Counted from the first letter of the stretch, positions 45,608 to 54,248 are shown. The stretch is 64,000 nt of DNA from DASXHD01 sp036488725 (GCA_036488725.1 DASXHD010000025.1:122710-186709); one strand, 5' to 3'. Numbers and translations: made by a program. The notes: generated by a model not told the origin, from the letters alone.

Positions 45608-47233
45608 TCACTCAGCGAGGAGAACCGGCTTGATGCCGACCGGAATCTTGCCGCCTGAAATCGTGCAGTCCGAAACGCACGAGGCGGCAGTCCCCGTGAG
45701 ATCGCGGTAGGTCGTCCAGCTCCCGCCGACGCTCTGATCGCTCGTCGTGCAGACGCCGTTTTCGCAGCTCTGCGCGACGTCCCACATCACCTCGTAGCTC
45801 GCGCTACCCTTGGTGAACGAGCACGTGTAGACCGTGCCGGCGTTCGTGCACAGTGGCGTCGCGGGCGTCGCGCCGACCCAAGCGCCGTAGAGCGTGTTCC
45901 ACGCGGTGACGACCTTCTGGTTTCCCGAAATTTCGTCCCACGTGTACCACTGGTTCGCCGCGACGCCGAGGGAGCGGCCGTAGAGGAAGAAGCGCACGAT
46001 CCAAGACGCGCCCATGTCGCCGTCGGTGAACGGCGCGGCAAATCCTGTCGGCGCGTAGCTCGCCTCGCCGTCGTAGAGCGGAACCGCGCCGCCGTGGAAC
46101 GCGTCGAGCTCTGTCTTCTGCAGAATGCCCTCGAAGGCTTGAATGTACGCTTGGTACGACGGCTCGAGCGCGCTCGCGGCCGTGCAGTTGGTGCCCGCGC
46201 CGTCGACGTTGCATTCGGCGCCCGGCTTCATGTGCAGGTTGAAAGCCATCATCGACTTGGCGCCCGCGTCGCCCGACGTACACGAGGAGGTCGGCGCGTT
46301 GTTGCAATAAAGAAAGTTTTGATAGAGCGACAGCGAAGCTTCTTTCGCATGATAAGAAGGACTCACGACGATTGCCGTCGGATCGATCGGACCGGTCAAC
46401 CCGACCGACGCCTGCACTTGCGCGCATGTCTCGCCGGTCTTGGTGATGGTGCCTGTGCCCACCGCCCCGACGACGAGGCATTCGGTGTCTTGCATCAGCC
46501 GAATCAGGGCGTCGTAGCTTCCGCGCTTACCGGTGCCATCCCCCCAGAAAGCCGCAGTATCCGGCTCGTTCCACGGCTCCCAATAACGAATGTGCGCGTG
46601 GGTCGCGAGATAGGCCGCGTCGTTATTTCGTTTGGCGAAGAATGCATACCATTTTCGAAATGTGAGATCGGTGCCCGTGCCATTTGCAGCAAGGTCCGAC
46701 GGCCGGTCGCATTGTCCCAAACCACCTTTGGCGGGGTCGGCATAGTTGCATGTCGCGTCGTTGGGCGCCGAGGTGATGAAGTGCGGCGTGCGGGCCATCG
46801 TGTACCACACCTCGTTGACGCCGTTCTTTTTGAGATTGGCGAGGTAGTCGTCGAACATCGTGAGATTGCCCGTGTCGTAGCCGCCGCTGCAGGTCGCGAC
46901 GTCGCTGCACGGACCGGTCTCGAGCGTGCCCCACTGAAACGGCGGCGAGTCCCAGATGCGCTGCGTGCCGTATTTGAAGCTGGGATATTTCGACGTGCCG
47001 TTCACCGTCGCGCCGAAGGTCGGCGACGCCGCGATGGTCGACGAAGCGACGCCCGCGTCGGGCTGCGCGACGACGTCGGCGGAGGCCTCCGAGACGGGTC
47101 CGGCGTCCGGCGACCCGAGAGGCGCGTCGGGCGCGGCCGCATCGGGAGCCGCGCCGTCGCTCGGCGGCTCGGCGTCGCCCGCGCTGCATCCGTAGAGTCC
47201 CAGACAGACCAGAGCCAGGCAGCGCGTTTTCAT
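45608..47233 (-). CDS. Glycoside-hydrolase-like (GH39-type) lipoprotein
   Basis: 541 residues from ATG 47233 with GGAGG 6 bases upstream. Signal with lipobox GLYGC (Cys16) and an Asp/Ala/Pro linker of about 60 residues. The catalytic barrel has the acid/base motif WEPWNEPD (Glu223), as in clan GH-A enzymes such as beta-xylosidases (GH39), a candidate nucleophile Glu390 in YDGEASY, and substrate-type aromatic residues. C-terminal beta domain (about 460-535) has four cysteines. It is likely a surface xylan- or glycan-degrading enzyme; the exact family needs a search. The upstream gap contains a 17-base palindrome. Confidence 0.8.
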   Translation of the reverse strand: MKTRCLALVCLGLYGCSAGDAEPPSDGAAPDAAAPDAPLGSPDAGPVSEASADVVAQPDAGVASSTIAASPTFGATVNGTSKYPSFKYGTQRIWDSPPFQWGTLETGPCSDVATCSGGYDTGNLTMFDDYLANLKKNGVNEVWYTMARTPHFITSAPNDATCNYADPAKGGLGQCDRPSDLAANGTGTDLTFRKWYAFFAKRNNDAAYLATHAHIRYWEPWNEPDTAAFWGDGTGKRGSYDALIRLMQDTECLVVGAVGTGTITKTGETCAQVQASVGLTGPIDPTAIVVSPSYHAKEASLSLYQNFLYCNNAPTSSCTSGDAGAKSMMAFNLHMKPGAECNVDGAGTNCTAASALEPSYQAYIQAFEGILQKTELDAFHGGAVPLYDGEASYAPTGFAAPFTDGDMGASWIVRFFLYGRSLGVAANQWYTWDEISGNQKVVTAWNTLYGAWVGATPATPLCTNAGTVYTCSFTKGSASYEVMWDVAQSCENGVCTTSDQSVGGSWTTYRDLTGTAASCVSDCTISGGKIPVGIKPVLLAE

Positions 47234-47288
47234 CGTCGACCTCCGCCGCGAAGGAAGAGCAACGCGCGTACCGCGCACCGGTCCGCTT

Positions 47289-47302
47289 ATTTACTAGGGA
47301 TC
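47289..47302 (-). promoter_or_regulatory. AT-rich -10-like patch upstream of the glycosidase-like gene
   Basis: On the minus strand CTAGTAAATAAG is the only AT-rich run in the 206-base gap 47234-47439. It gives a possible -10 (TAAATA), about 55 bases before the ATG at 47233. No -35 is clear. Confidence 0.2.
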
Positions 47303-47356
47303 CGTGCGCGAGGCGGATCCGCGCGTACCGCGTCGGCGGCGGCAGCGGGCGCGCGG

Positions 47357-47373
47357 CGGATCGAATCGATCCG
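47357..47373. repeat. 17-base near-perfect palindrome
   Basis: CGGATCGA and TCGATCCG are exact reverse complements around one base. It lies in the gap between the kinase end at 47440 and the glycosidase-like gene start, where an operator for the latter would be expected. Confidence 0.35.
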
Positions 47374-47439
47374 GTCGCGGAGCAGCGCGGCGCCGACGAA
47401 CGCGAATCCTTGCTGGTCGAGCCAAGGCGGGCGCGGCGA

Positions 47440-49371
47440 TCAACGCGGGACGAGCTCGAGCATCCGGGCCGCGAGCAAGACGTCGACGACGCGCAAGACC
47501 GAGCCGGCCGTCGTGTGACCGCCGCGCGTCGCGTCGCTCAACACCTCGGAGAGCCGGCGCGGCCGGCGCGCGAGCGCCTCGATCGCCGAGATTTGCGGTG
47601 GCCACTTCACGTGCAAAAGACCAGGACGATCGCGACGGCCGGGACCGAGCACGTGATGGAGGCGCGTCCGATAACGCTCGAGCGCCGACTCGCCGGGCAC
47701 CGCGGCCTCCATGCCCGCGAGGATGAGCCCCGCGAGATCGAGATCGAGCGGAAACTCGACGTGCTGCGCGATCTGGTTTCGATAGAACGCGAGCTGCCCG
47801 CTCTTCCACATGAACAAATCGGCGACGCGGTCGCGACCTTGATCGCGAATCGTCTGGAAGATGTCGACCGACGAAACGAGCCCGAGCGAGATCAGCGTGT
47901 CGCCCATCCGGCCTTGGTTGCGCGGCAGCACCGCGAGCGCCATGTCGAGCTCTTCGCGTTTGATTTTTCCGCGACGCACGAGGTACTCGCCGAGGAGCTC
48001 GCTCGCGTTCGACGACGCGACGTGATGCAAACGGCCGCGCACGAAATAGAGCTCCTTGCGCGCGCTGCGCCCATCCCGTTCGGCGAAGAGGACGCCGGTC
48101 TCGTCGCGCTCGAGCATCGAGAGGAGCACCTCGAGCATCGAGATCCGAGAGAGATCGAGCGCGAGGTCGGGTTTGCCCGGGCCTTCGACGCGGCTCGTTT
48201 GCGGCGTCGCCATCGGGAGAAAGCGCGCGAGGTCCTCGACGTCTTCGACGGGGCGATAGCCTTGGCCCATGTAGTCGACCGCGTCGCCGCGGCCAATTTC
48301 TCCGGTCGCGATCGCTTCGACGATGCGCGCGAACTGCCAAGGTCCGTGCTGCACGCCGTGCCGCGTGCGGACGAACGACGGTTGCGTCGTGTACTCGCCG
48401 GTCGCGCGGTCGTCGATTTCGGCGGGCGCGGCGATCGCCATCTTGCGCGAGCTCTCGCGCGTGCCCGTGAGCGCGGTCGACACGAGCGCCATGAGCTCGG
48501 CGCGACCGGACTTCGACATGAACGGCGCGATCGCGTCGGCGAACTCGCCCGCCGTGCGCCAACGCTTGTCGACGTCTCGCGCGAGACCTTTCAAGAGCGC
48601 CTGAAAAAGCCCTTTGGGCAACGTCGACTCGATCGCGCGGAGCGCGTCGATGCGCACGTCGCGGATCGCGAGCAGCACCGCGAGCTGGCCCTGACCGGGA
48701 AAGAGCGGCTCGCCGATGAGAAACTCACTGAGGACCGTCGCGAGGCTGAAGAGATCCGCGCGCGAATCGACGGGCTCGCCTGCGACTTGCTCGGGCGCGA
48801 GGTACGCGAACTTTCCCTTGAGCATGCCGGCGGCGGTGCTCTTCAGCGTCGCTTTTTCGGAGCCGCGCGCGATGCCGAAATCGCCGAGCTTCACGTCGCC
48901 GCTTCGCGACAGATAAATGTTCGACGGCGTGACGTCGCGATGCACGATCGCGAGCGCTTTGCCGGCCGCGTCTTTCGCCGAGTGGACGCTCGCGAGCGCG
49001 CGCAACACCTCGTGCGCGAGGTACACGGCGACGCCGGTCGCGATCCCGCGACCGCTCTCTTGCTTCACGCGGCGGAGGAGCCGCTGCGCGTCGAGGCCGT
49101 CGACGAGCTCCATCGCGAGGTACGGCTCGCCGTCCTCGGTCTGACCGGACGCGAAAACTTTGACGACGTTCGGATGATGCACCGACGCGTGGAGCTCGGC
49201 CTCGCGCGCGAACATCGTGCGGCCTTCGCTGTCGGTCAGAAAATCCGGCAGCATGCGCTTCACGACGAGCTTCTGCGGCTCGCTCTTGGGGTCCGTGGGG
49301 CGCGCGACGTACACCTCGGCCGTGCCTCCGACGGCGATGCGGCTCTCGAGGAAGTACGGACCGAATTTCAC
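47440..49371 (-). CDS. Ser/Thr protein kinase with GYF_2-like and DUF4388-like domains
   Basis: 643 residues from GTG 49371. Kinase domain about 5-285 (ESRIAVGGTAEVYVARP, LVVKRM, HRDVTPSNIYLS, DFGIARGS, FAYLAPEQVAGEP). The VAVGGTAEV loop is less glycine-rich than usual. Then a GYF_2-like unit (about 335-385: GPWQFARIVEAIATGEIGRG, DAVDYMGQGYRPVED) and a DUF4388/PATAN-like region (about 410-560: LLSMLERDETGVLFAERDG, LHHVASSNASELLGEYLVRRG) similar to those of myxobacterial gliding and signalling proteins, then a helical C-terminus. Cytosolic, no membrane helix. The GYF_2 and DUF4388 parts suggest binding of Pro-rich or partner proteins. Confidence 0.92.
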   Translation of the reverse strand: MKFGPYFLESRIAVGGTAEVYVARPTDPKSEPQKLVVKRMLPDFLTDSEGRTMFAREAELHASVHHPNVVKVFASGQTEDGEPYLAMELVDGLDAQRLLRRVKQESGRGIATGVAVYLAHEVLRALASVHSAKDAAGKALAIVHRDVTPSNIYLSRSGDVKLGDFGIARGSEKATLKSTAAGMLKGKFAYLAPEQVAGEPVDSRADLFSLATVLSEFLIGEPLFPGQGQLAVLLAIRDVRIDALRAIESTLPKGLFQALLKGLARDVDKRWRTAGEFADAIAPFMSKSGRAELMALVSTALTGTRESSRKMAIAAPAEIDDRATGEYTTQPSFVRTRHGVQHGPWQFARIVEAIATGEIGRGDAVDYMGQGYRPVEDVEDLARFLPMATPQTSRVEGPGKPDLALDLSRISMLEVLLSMLERDETGVLFAERDGRSARKELYFVRGRLHHVASSNASELLGEYLVRRGKIKREELDMALAVLPRNQGRMGDTLISLGLVSSVDIFQTIRDQGRDRVADLFMWKSGQLAFYRNQIAQHVEFPLDLDLAGLILAGMEAAVPGESALERYRTRLHHVLGPGRRDRPGLLHVKWPPQISAIEALARRPRRLSEVLSDATRGGHTTAGSVLRVVDVLLAARMLELVPR

Positions 49372-49427
49372 GGGAGGCCCCGCCCTCTTCTATATCCGTG
49401 CAGCCGCAGTCGATCTATGAAGTTCGC

Positions 49428-51044
49428 GTGAGGCGAACGTTCGTCGAGCTCGCGCTGGCTGCATCGTGTGGCGTTGCTGCGTGCAATGGGTGCCGGCCTT
49501 CGCAGACGCCCCGGGACGCCGCCGCCGCCGAAAAGCCGACGGTCCGTCTCTATCTCGTGTCCGACGCGGCGGGCGCGCTCGAGCCGTGCGGGTGCGTGAA
49601 AGACCAGCTCGGCGGGCTCGATCACGTCGCGTCGCTGATGCTCGAAGAAAAAAAGAAGACACCCGACAGCGTGCTCGTCTCGGCGGGGCCGCTCTTTTTT
49701 CTCGACCCAGTGATCAAGAGCGAACGCCAAGCGCAAGAGAAGGTGAAGGCCGAGACGATGGCCGACGTCTTCAAGGGGCTCGATTTCGTCGCCTTCGCGC
49801 CGGGGCGAAACGACTGGGCGCTCGGCCAAGGCGAGCTCTCGGATCTCGCGACGCGGAGCGGCGGCAGCGTCTCGGCGTGCAACGTCGCACCGCCGGGCGG
49901 GCTCTTTCACGCGTCGGTGATGCGCACGACCGCGGGAATCAAAGTGGGATTCATCGGGGTCGCGCGGCCCGACAAGAGCGACATCGGCGCGCCGCTCGGA
50001 GCGCTCGCGTTCGAAGCGTCGGCCGACGCGGTGAAAAAAGAAGCCGACGCGCTGACCGCGCAGGGCGCGCAAGTGCTCGTCGCGATCGCCGCCGTCGGGC
50101 GCGGCGAAGCCAAGCGCATCGCCGACGTCGTCCCGAGCCTCACGGCGATCCTCGTCGGCGCCGTGGCGTCGAACGGGGAAGACAACACGACCGCGCCGCC
50201 GCCCGAGATGATCGGCAACGTGCTCGTCGCCGAAACGAGCAACCACCTTCAAACCGTCGGCGTCCTCGATCTCTTCGTGCGCAATGGCTCGTTCGTCTTT
50301 CACGACGCGGGAAACATCGCGCTCTCCGAGAAGCGCAAAGAGCTCGAGACGCGCATCGATCAGCTCCACGCGAAGATCGCCGATTGGGAAAAAGACCCGA
50401 AGATCGCGACCGGCGATCTCGCCGCGCGCCGGGCCGATCTCGCCAAGCTCGAGACGCAGCGCAAAGCGCTCGACGAAGCGCCCGCGCCGAAAGAAGGGAG
50501 CTTCTTCCGCTACCACGTGCAGGAGATCCGCGATTCGCTCGGGTCGGACGACTCGGTGAAAAAGCAATTCCTTGCATATTACAAGAAAGTCGACGACATG
50601 AACCGCCGCGATTTCGCGGACCGCGTGCCGCCGCCGCCCGCGCCGAATGGCGACGCTTACGCGGGCATCGCGGCGTGCGTCCCGTGTCACGCGGCGCCGA
50701 AGGCGGTTTGGGACAAGACCGCGCACGCCCACGCGTACGCGACGCTCGCGACCGAGTTCAAAGAGTTCAACCTCGACTGCGTGAGCTGCCACGTGACCGG
50801 CTACGAAGAGCCCGGCGGGAGCAGCGTGACGCACGTCGAGAAATTGAAGGACGTGCAGTGCGAGACTTGCCACGGGCCTTCGTCGAGGCACGTCGCCGAT
50901 CCGAAGACGGTCAAAGTTCCGATTCCGCGCCCGGGCACCGATCACTGCACGACGTGCCATCACCCGCCGCACGTGCACTCGTTCGACGCCAGCGCGAAGC
51001 TTCCGGAGATCCTCGGGCCCGGGCACGGCCTTCCGCTGCAATAG
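49428..51044 (+). CDS. Lipoprotein fusing a 5'-nucleotidase-like phosphoesterase domain to a tetraheme cytochrome c
   Basis: 538 residues from GTG 49428, giving the signal MRRTFVELALAASCGVAACNG (lipobox Cys19); GTG 49398 is an alternative with ten more residues. The N-terminal part (about 35-290) follows the UshA/5'-nucleotidase fold (RLYLVSDAAGALEPCGCVKDQLGGL, APGRNDWALG, KVGFIGVA), but several metal ligands appear altered (GRND for GNHD). A coiled helical link (about 300-370) precedes a C-terminal domain with four heme-binding CxxCH motifs: CVPCH, CVSCH, CETCH, CTTCH, as in tetraheme cytochromes. It likely sits on the outer face of a membrane and takes part in electron transfer. Confidence 0.85.
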   Translation: MRRTFVELALAASCGVAACNGCRPSQTPRDAAAAEKPTVRLYLVSDAAGALEPCGCVKDQLGGLDHVASLMLEEKKKTPDSVLVSAGPLFFLDPVIKSERQAQEKVKAETMADVFKGLDFVAFAPGRNDWALGQGELSDLATRSGGSVSACNVAPPGGLFHASVMRTTAGIKVGFIGVARPDKSDIGAPLGALAFEASADAVKKEADALTAQGAQVLVAIAAVGRGEAKRIADVVPSLTAILVGAVASNGEDNTTAPPPEMIGNVLVAETSNHLQTVGVLDLFVRNGSFVFHDAGNIALSEKRKELETRIDQLHAKIADWEKDPKIATGDLAARRADLAKLETQRKALDEAPAPKEGSFFRYHVQEIRDSLGSDDSVKKQFLAYYKKVDDMNRRDFADRVPPPPAPNGDAYAGIAACVPCHAAPKAVWDKTAHAHAYATLATEFKEFNLDCVSCHVTGYEEPGGSSVTHVEKLKDVQCETCHGPSSRHVADPKTVKVPIPRPGTDHCTTCHHPPHVHSFDASAKLPEILGPGHGLPLQ

Positions 51045-51863
51045 TCAGAGCGGCGTCACGTCGATGAGGAAGTCGACGATCTTCTGCATCAAGTGATCGT
51101 CGGCCTGGAACAAGGTCATGTGGCCCGCGCCCGGGACCGTGACGAAGCGGCCGTGCGGGAACGTGTGCGCGAGCGTCTCGCCCATGTCGAAGGGTACGAC
51201 GTGATCGCGATCGCCGTGCGCGACGAAGACCGGCAGATCGATGCGCGGCGCCTTCGATAGCGAGTCGAAGCGGTCGCGCATGAGGAGCGTCATCGGAAAA
51301 ATTTGGACCCAGCGCGTCGCGACCGCGGGGATCGACGTGTACGGCGCGAGGAGAATGACGGCGCGGCCGTGACCGCGCGCGGCCATTTCGACGGCGATGC
51401 CGGTGCCGAGCGAGAAGCCCATGAGGACGAGGCGATCGTTCGGTACGCCGGTCGCTTCGACGATCGCTTCGGCGTCTTCGTAGAGGCCGCGCTCGGTCGG
51501 CGCGCCCGCGCCGCGCGAGAGGCCGTAGCCGCGATACTCGGCGAGCTCCACCGAGTAGCCGTGCGACGCGAGCTCGCGGCCGACGGTCTCGCCGTCCTCG
51601 GCCAGCTCGCCGTTGCCGTGAAAAAAGACGATCGTGAGCGGAGCGTCGGCGGGGGCCGGGCCGAATCGAAGCGCGCGGGCGGTTGCGCCGTCGCCCGTGT
51701 GCGCTTCGATCTTCGTCGCGTCCGAAGCGAGCGGCGGGTCGGCGCGACTGGGAACGGGATAAAGAAACGGCCGATACGCCACCGCGACGACGGCGCACGA
51801 GACGAGGTAGACGAGGACCGCGCCCACCGAGATGCGCAGCGCGCTCCGCGCGATTCTGTTCAT
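51045..51863 (-). CDS. Alpha/beta hydrolase with N-terminal membrane anchor
   Basis: 272 residues from ATG 51863. N-terminal helix (ALRISVGAVLVYLVSCAVVAVAY) anchors it. The hydrolase core has FFHGNGELAEDGETVG, nucleophile GFSLGTGIAVEMA, acid in VAHGDRDHVVPF and catalytic His in VPGAGHMTLF, a BEM46/YfhR-like arrangement. Probably a periplasmic or membrane-face esterase or lipase. The start overlaps the stop of the sirtuin gene (ATGA), so it is co-translated with it. Convergent with the cytochrome fusion (adjacent stops). Confidence 0.9.
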   Translation of the reverse strand: MNRIARSALRISVGAVLVYLVSCAVVAVAYRPFLYPVPSRADPPLASDATKIEAHTGDGATARALRFGPAPADAPLTIVFFHGNGELAEDGETVGRELASHGYSVELAEYRGYGLSRGAGAPTERGLYEDAEAIVEATGVPNDRLVLMGFSLGTGIAVEMAARGHGRAVILLAPYTSIPAVATRWVQIFPMTLLMRDRFDSLSKAPRIDLPVFVAHGDRDHVVPFDMGETLAHTFPHGRFVTVPGAGHMTLFQADDHLMQKIVDFLIDVTPL

Positions 51864-52564
51864 GCGCGGACCGCGAAGAGATTGGGCACGACCTCGGTCG
51901 CCTTGCCCACGCGGTGCTCGTCGAACGCGCGCGCGTTGTCCGGCTCCTCCGGCCCGACGTAGACGCGCCGCGCGTGGCGCGCCGCTGCGGCGAAGCCCGC
52001 CGCGGGATAGACGACGCCGGAGCTTCCGATCGTGACGAAGACGTCGCACGCTGCGAGCGCCTCGGCGATCGCGTCGAGAAAAAACGGCACCTCGCCGAAC
52101 CACACGATGTGCGGCCGAATGCGCGCGCCGCAGGTGCAGCGCGGAATCGTGGGTCCGTGAATCCCATCGTCGTCGAATGGGTCCCGATCACAGCGCTCGC
52201 AGCGGCTCTTCATGAGCTCGCCGTGCATGTGGACGACGCGCTCCGAGCCGCCGCGCTCGTGGAGCGGATCGACGTTTTGCGTGCAGAGATAGAGACGGTC
52301 GCCGATTTTTTTCTCGAGCTCGGCGAGCGCGGCGTGCGCGAGGTTGGGCTTCACCGTCTTCGCTTGCGCGCGGCGCTCCGAATAAAAACGCCAGACGAGC
52401 GCGGCGTCGCGCGCCCAACCTTCTGGTGACGCGACGTCCTCGAAGCGATGCTGCTCCCACAAACCGTTCGCGTCGCGAAACGTGCGGACGCCGCTCTCGG
52501 CGCTGATTCCCGCACCGGTGAGCACGAAGACGCGATCCGACGGGCCGATCTCGACGGGTTCCAC
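51860..52564 (-). CDS. Sir2-family NAD-dependent protein deacylase
   Basis: 234 residues from GTG 52564; a longer frame from GTG 52666 adds a 34-residue Arg/Gly-rich piece unlike the family. Rossmann NAD site VFVLTGAGISAESGVRTFRD, TQNVDPLHERGG (the usual Gly after NxD is Pro here), catalytic His in HMHGEL, zinc ligands CERC...CTCG, and WFGEVPFF. The FYSERR (YxxR) motif in the acyl pocket is the class-III (desuccinylase/deacetylase, CobB-SIRT5-like) signature. It removes acyl groups from lysines with NAD. Coupled to the hydrolase downstream (ATGA). 111 bases after the Coq4-like gene. Confidence 0.92.
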   Translation of the reverse strand: MEPVEIGPSDRVFVLTGAGISAESGVRTFRDANGLWEQHRFEDVASPEGWARDAALVWRFYSERRAQAKTVKPNLAHAALAELEKKIGDRLYLCTQNVDPLHERGGSERVVHMHGELMKSRCERCDRDPFDDDGIHGPTIPRCTCGARIRPHIVWFGEVPFFLDAIAEALAACDVFVTIGSSGVVYPAAGFAAAARHARRVYVGPEEPDNARAFDEHRVGKATEVVPNLFAVRA

Positions 52565-52675
52565 GCGCGAAAGTACAGCGCCGCCGCGGCCCGCGGTCAA
52601 CGTGCCGGCCACGGCTCGATGCGCGCGAGGTCCGCGGACGCCCCGCGTCGTCGCGAACGGATCCACGCGTCGATG

Positions 52676-53116
52676 TTACGCGACGTACCCTCCGCGCGGA
52701 ATGCCCGCGCGCTCGCGCAAGACCTCGACGTCGAGCGGAGCGACCTCGGAGGCGCCGAGCCTCATCGCGTAGAGCGTGCGCGCCCCGCGTGCGTGTCGAA
52801 ACGCGCGGAGGACCCGGCGCGGCGCGATGAACATTCCGGCGACGACGGCGGCCGCGTTGATCATCCAGAGAAAGAAGCTCGTGCACCCGGCGCGCAGCTC
52901 GAACGCGCCGATCTCGGCCTCGCCGGTGAGAGCGGTGTGGTAGCCGGTCAAGACGTGATGCACGTCGTGCTGCGCGATGGCGCGCTGGCGTGCCGGTCCG
53001 TTGGGGAGGCGAAAGACGATCGGCCCGACTTTCACCGGGACGCTCTTCGCGGCGTACTCCTCGCGCGTGAATCCATTTTCCGACATGTAACGTTCGACTG
53101 CGGTCGCGATGGTCAT
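52676..53116 (-). CDS. Coq4-like ubiquinone biosynthesis protein
   Basis: 146 residues. The hallmark HDxxH-x11-E motif is present as HDVHHVLTGYHTALTGE, followed by IGAFELRAGCTSFFLWMI. Coq4 family proteins organise or catalyse C1 decarboxylation-hydroxylation in ubiquinone synthesis and bind Zn/Fe through these residues. The bacterial homologue is shorter than yeast Coq4, and no other ubiquinone gene is near. A -10-like TAATGT ends 6 bases before ATG 53116. The function is inferred from the motif only. Confidence 0.78.
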   Translation of the reverse strand: MTIATAVERYMSENGFTREEYAAKSVPVKVGPIVFRLPNGPARQRAIAQHDVHHVLTGYHTALTGEAEIGAFELRAGCTSFFLWMINAAAVVAGMFIAPRRVLRAFRHARGARTLYAMRLGASEVAPLDVEVLRERAGIPRGGYVA

Positions 53117-53122
53117 GAAGCG

Positions 53123-53128
53123 ACATTA
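53123..53128 (-). promoter_or_regulatory. -10-like TAATGT before the Coq4-like gene
   Basis: On the minus strand TAATGT ends 6 bases before the ATG at 53116. No Shine-Dalgarno sequence, no clear -35. Confidence 0.3.
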
Positions 53129-53171
53129 CGCACCCGAGCGCGGGGCGGCTCGACCGCGCGCGCCAACGGGC

Positions 53172-53201
53172 TTGACCGATCGCGCCATCGCTCGCGACAC
53201 T
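53172..53201 (+). promoter_or_regulatory. Promoter TTGACC-18-GACACT of the AraC regulator
   Basis: TTGACC (53172-53177, five of six to TTGACA) and GACACT (53196-53201) are 18 bases apart and the -10 ends 7 bases before GTG 53209, suggesting a leaderless transcript beginning at the start codon. Strongest case in the window. Confidence 0.55.
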
Positions 53202-53208
53202 CGACTGC

Positions 53209-54213
53209 GTGTCCGAACACGGGACGGTCCTCGCGACGCTTCCGCGCGCGCTGCTCGCGTATCTGCGCGCGCTCGGCAACGACGACGACGCGATCGCGCG
53301 CGCGGCGGAAATCACGCTCGAAAGCGATGCCGACGCGCGCGTTCCGCGCGAACGCGTCGACGCGCTCTGGGAAATCGCCGTGCGTGTCGCCGGGCCCGCG
53401 GTCGGCGTGCGCTTCGCCCTCGAGATGCCGCCCGGAAACGCGGGGGTGCTCGAGGTCGTCACGCAGAGCGCGCCGTCGGTCGAGGTTTCGCTCGGGCACG
53501 TCTGTCGCTACTGGCACCTCTTGAACGACGGCGTCGATCTCGCGCTCGAGCGCGTTCGAAGCGAGGTCGCGCTCACGCTGCGCACGCGGAGCACGCGACC
53601 GCTCGCGCCCGCGTGGATCGATCTCACCGTCGTCGCGCTCGTCGTGATCGGCGCGCGCTCGATCGTGCGGCCGCTTCCGCCCAAGCGCGTGGCGCTCCCC
53701 TACCCCGAGTCGCGCGCGGTCCCCGAGCTCGCGGCGATCGCGTCGGCGCCGCTCTCGTACGACGCGGACGCGCTCGCGATCGTTTTTCCTGCGGAAATTC
53801 TGGAGCAGTCGCTCCTCGCGGCGAACGCGCCGCTTCACGACGTCGCGCGCGCGCATGCCGACGCCGAGCTCGCGCGGCTGCGCGACGACGGGGACCTGCC
53901 GTCGCGCGTGCGCACCGCCGCCGAAGCGCGCCTCGAAAGCGGCGACGCGACGCTCGATCGCCTGGCCGGCGCCCTCGGCCTGAGCGCACGGACATTGCAG
54001 CGCCGGCTGCGCGAGCACGGCACGAGTCTGCGCGCGGTCCTCGACGAAGCGCGCCGCGCCATCGCCATGCGCGAGCTCGCCCGCGGCGCTCGCAACGTCA
54101 CCGACGTCGCCTTTCTCTTGGGCTTCTCCGAAACGAGCGCCTTCGACCGCGCGTTTCGCCGCTGGACCGGCACGACGCCCGCCGCGTACCGCAAGAAGCA
54201 CGCTACGCTGTGA
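53209..54213 (+). CDS. AraC-family transcriptional regulator
   Basis: 334 residues from GTG 53209. N-terminal Arabinose_bd-type domain (about 15-200) and a C-terminal double helix-turn-helix (about 235-330): LDRLAGALGLSARTLQRRLREHG, then NVTDVAFLLGFSETSAFDRAFRRWTGTTPAAYR, the AraC signature. This branch (OruR/ArgR-like) usually binds small aromatic or amino-acid ligands. The regulated genes are unknown; the gene itself overlaps the next (GTGA if that gene starts at 54210) and may regulate it. Confidence 0.92.
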   Translation: MSEHGTVLATLPRALLAYLRALGNDDDAIARAAEITLESDADARVPRERVDALWEIAVRVAGPAVGVRFALEMPPGNAGVLEVVTQSAPSVEVSLGHVCRYWHLLNDGVDLALERVRSEVALTLRTRSTRPLAPAWIDLTVVALVVIGARSIVRPLPPKRVALPYPESRAVPELAAIASAPLSYDADALAIVFPAEILEQSLLAANAPLHDVARAHADAELARLRDDGDLPSRVRTAAEARLESGDATLDRLAGALGLSARTLQRRLREHGTSLRAVLDEARRAIAMRELARGARNVTDVAFLLGFSETSAFDRAFRRWTGTTPAAYRKKHATL

Positions 54214-54248
54214 CGTTCACTGAACCAGTTGTGTTACGCTCGGCGCTG

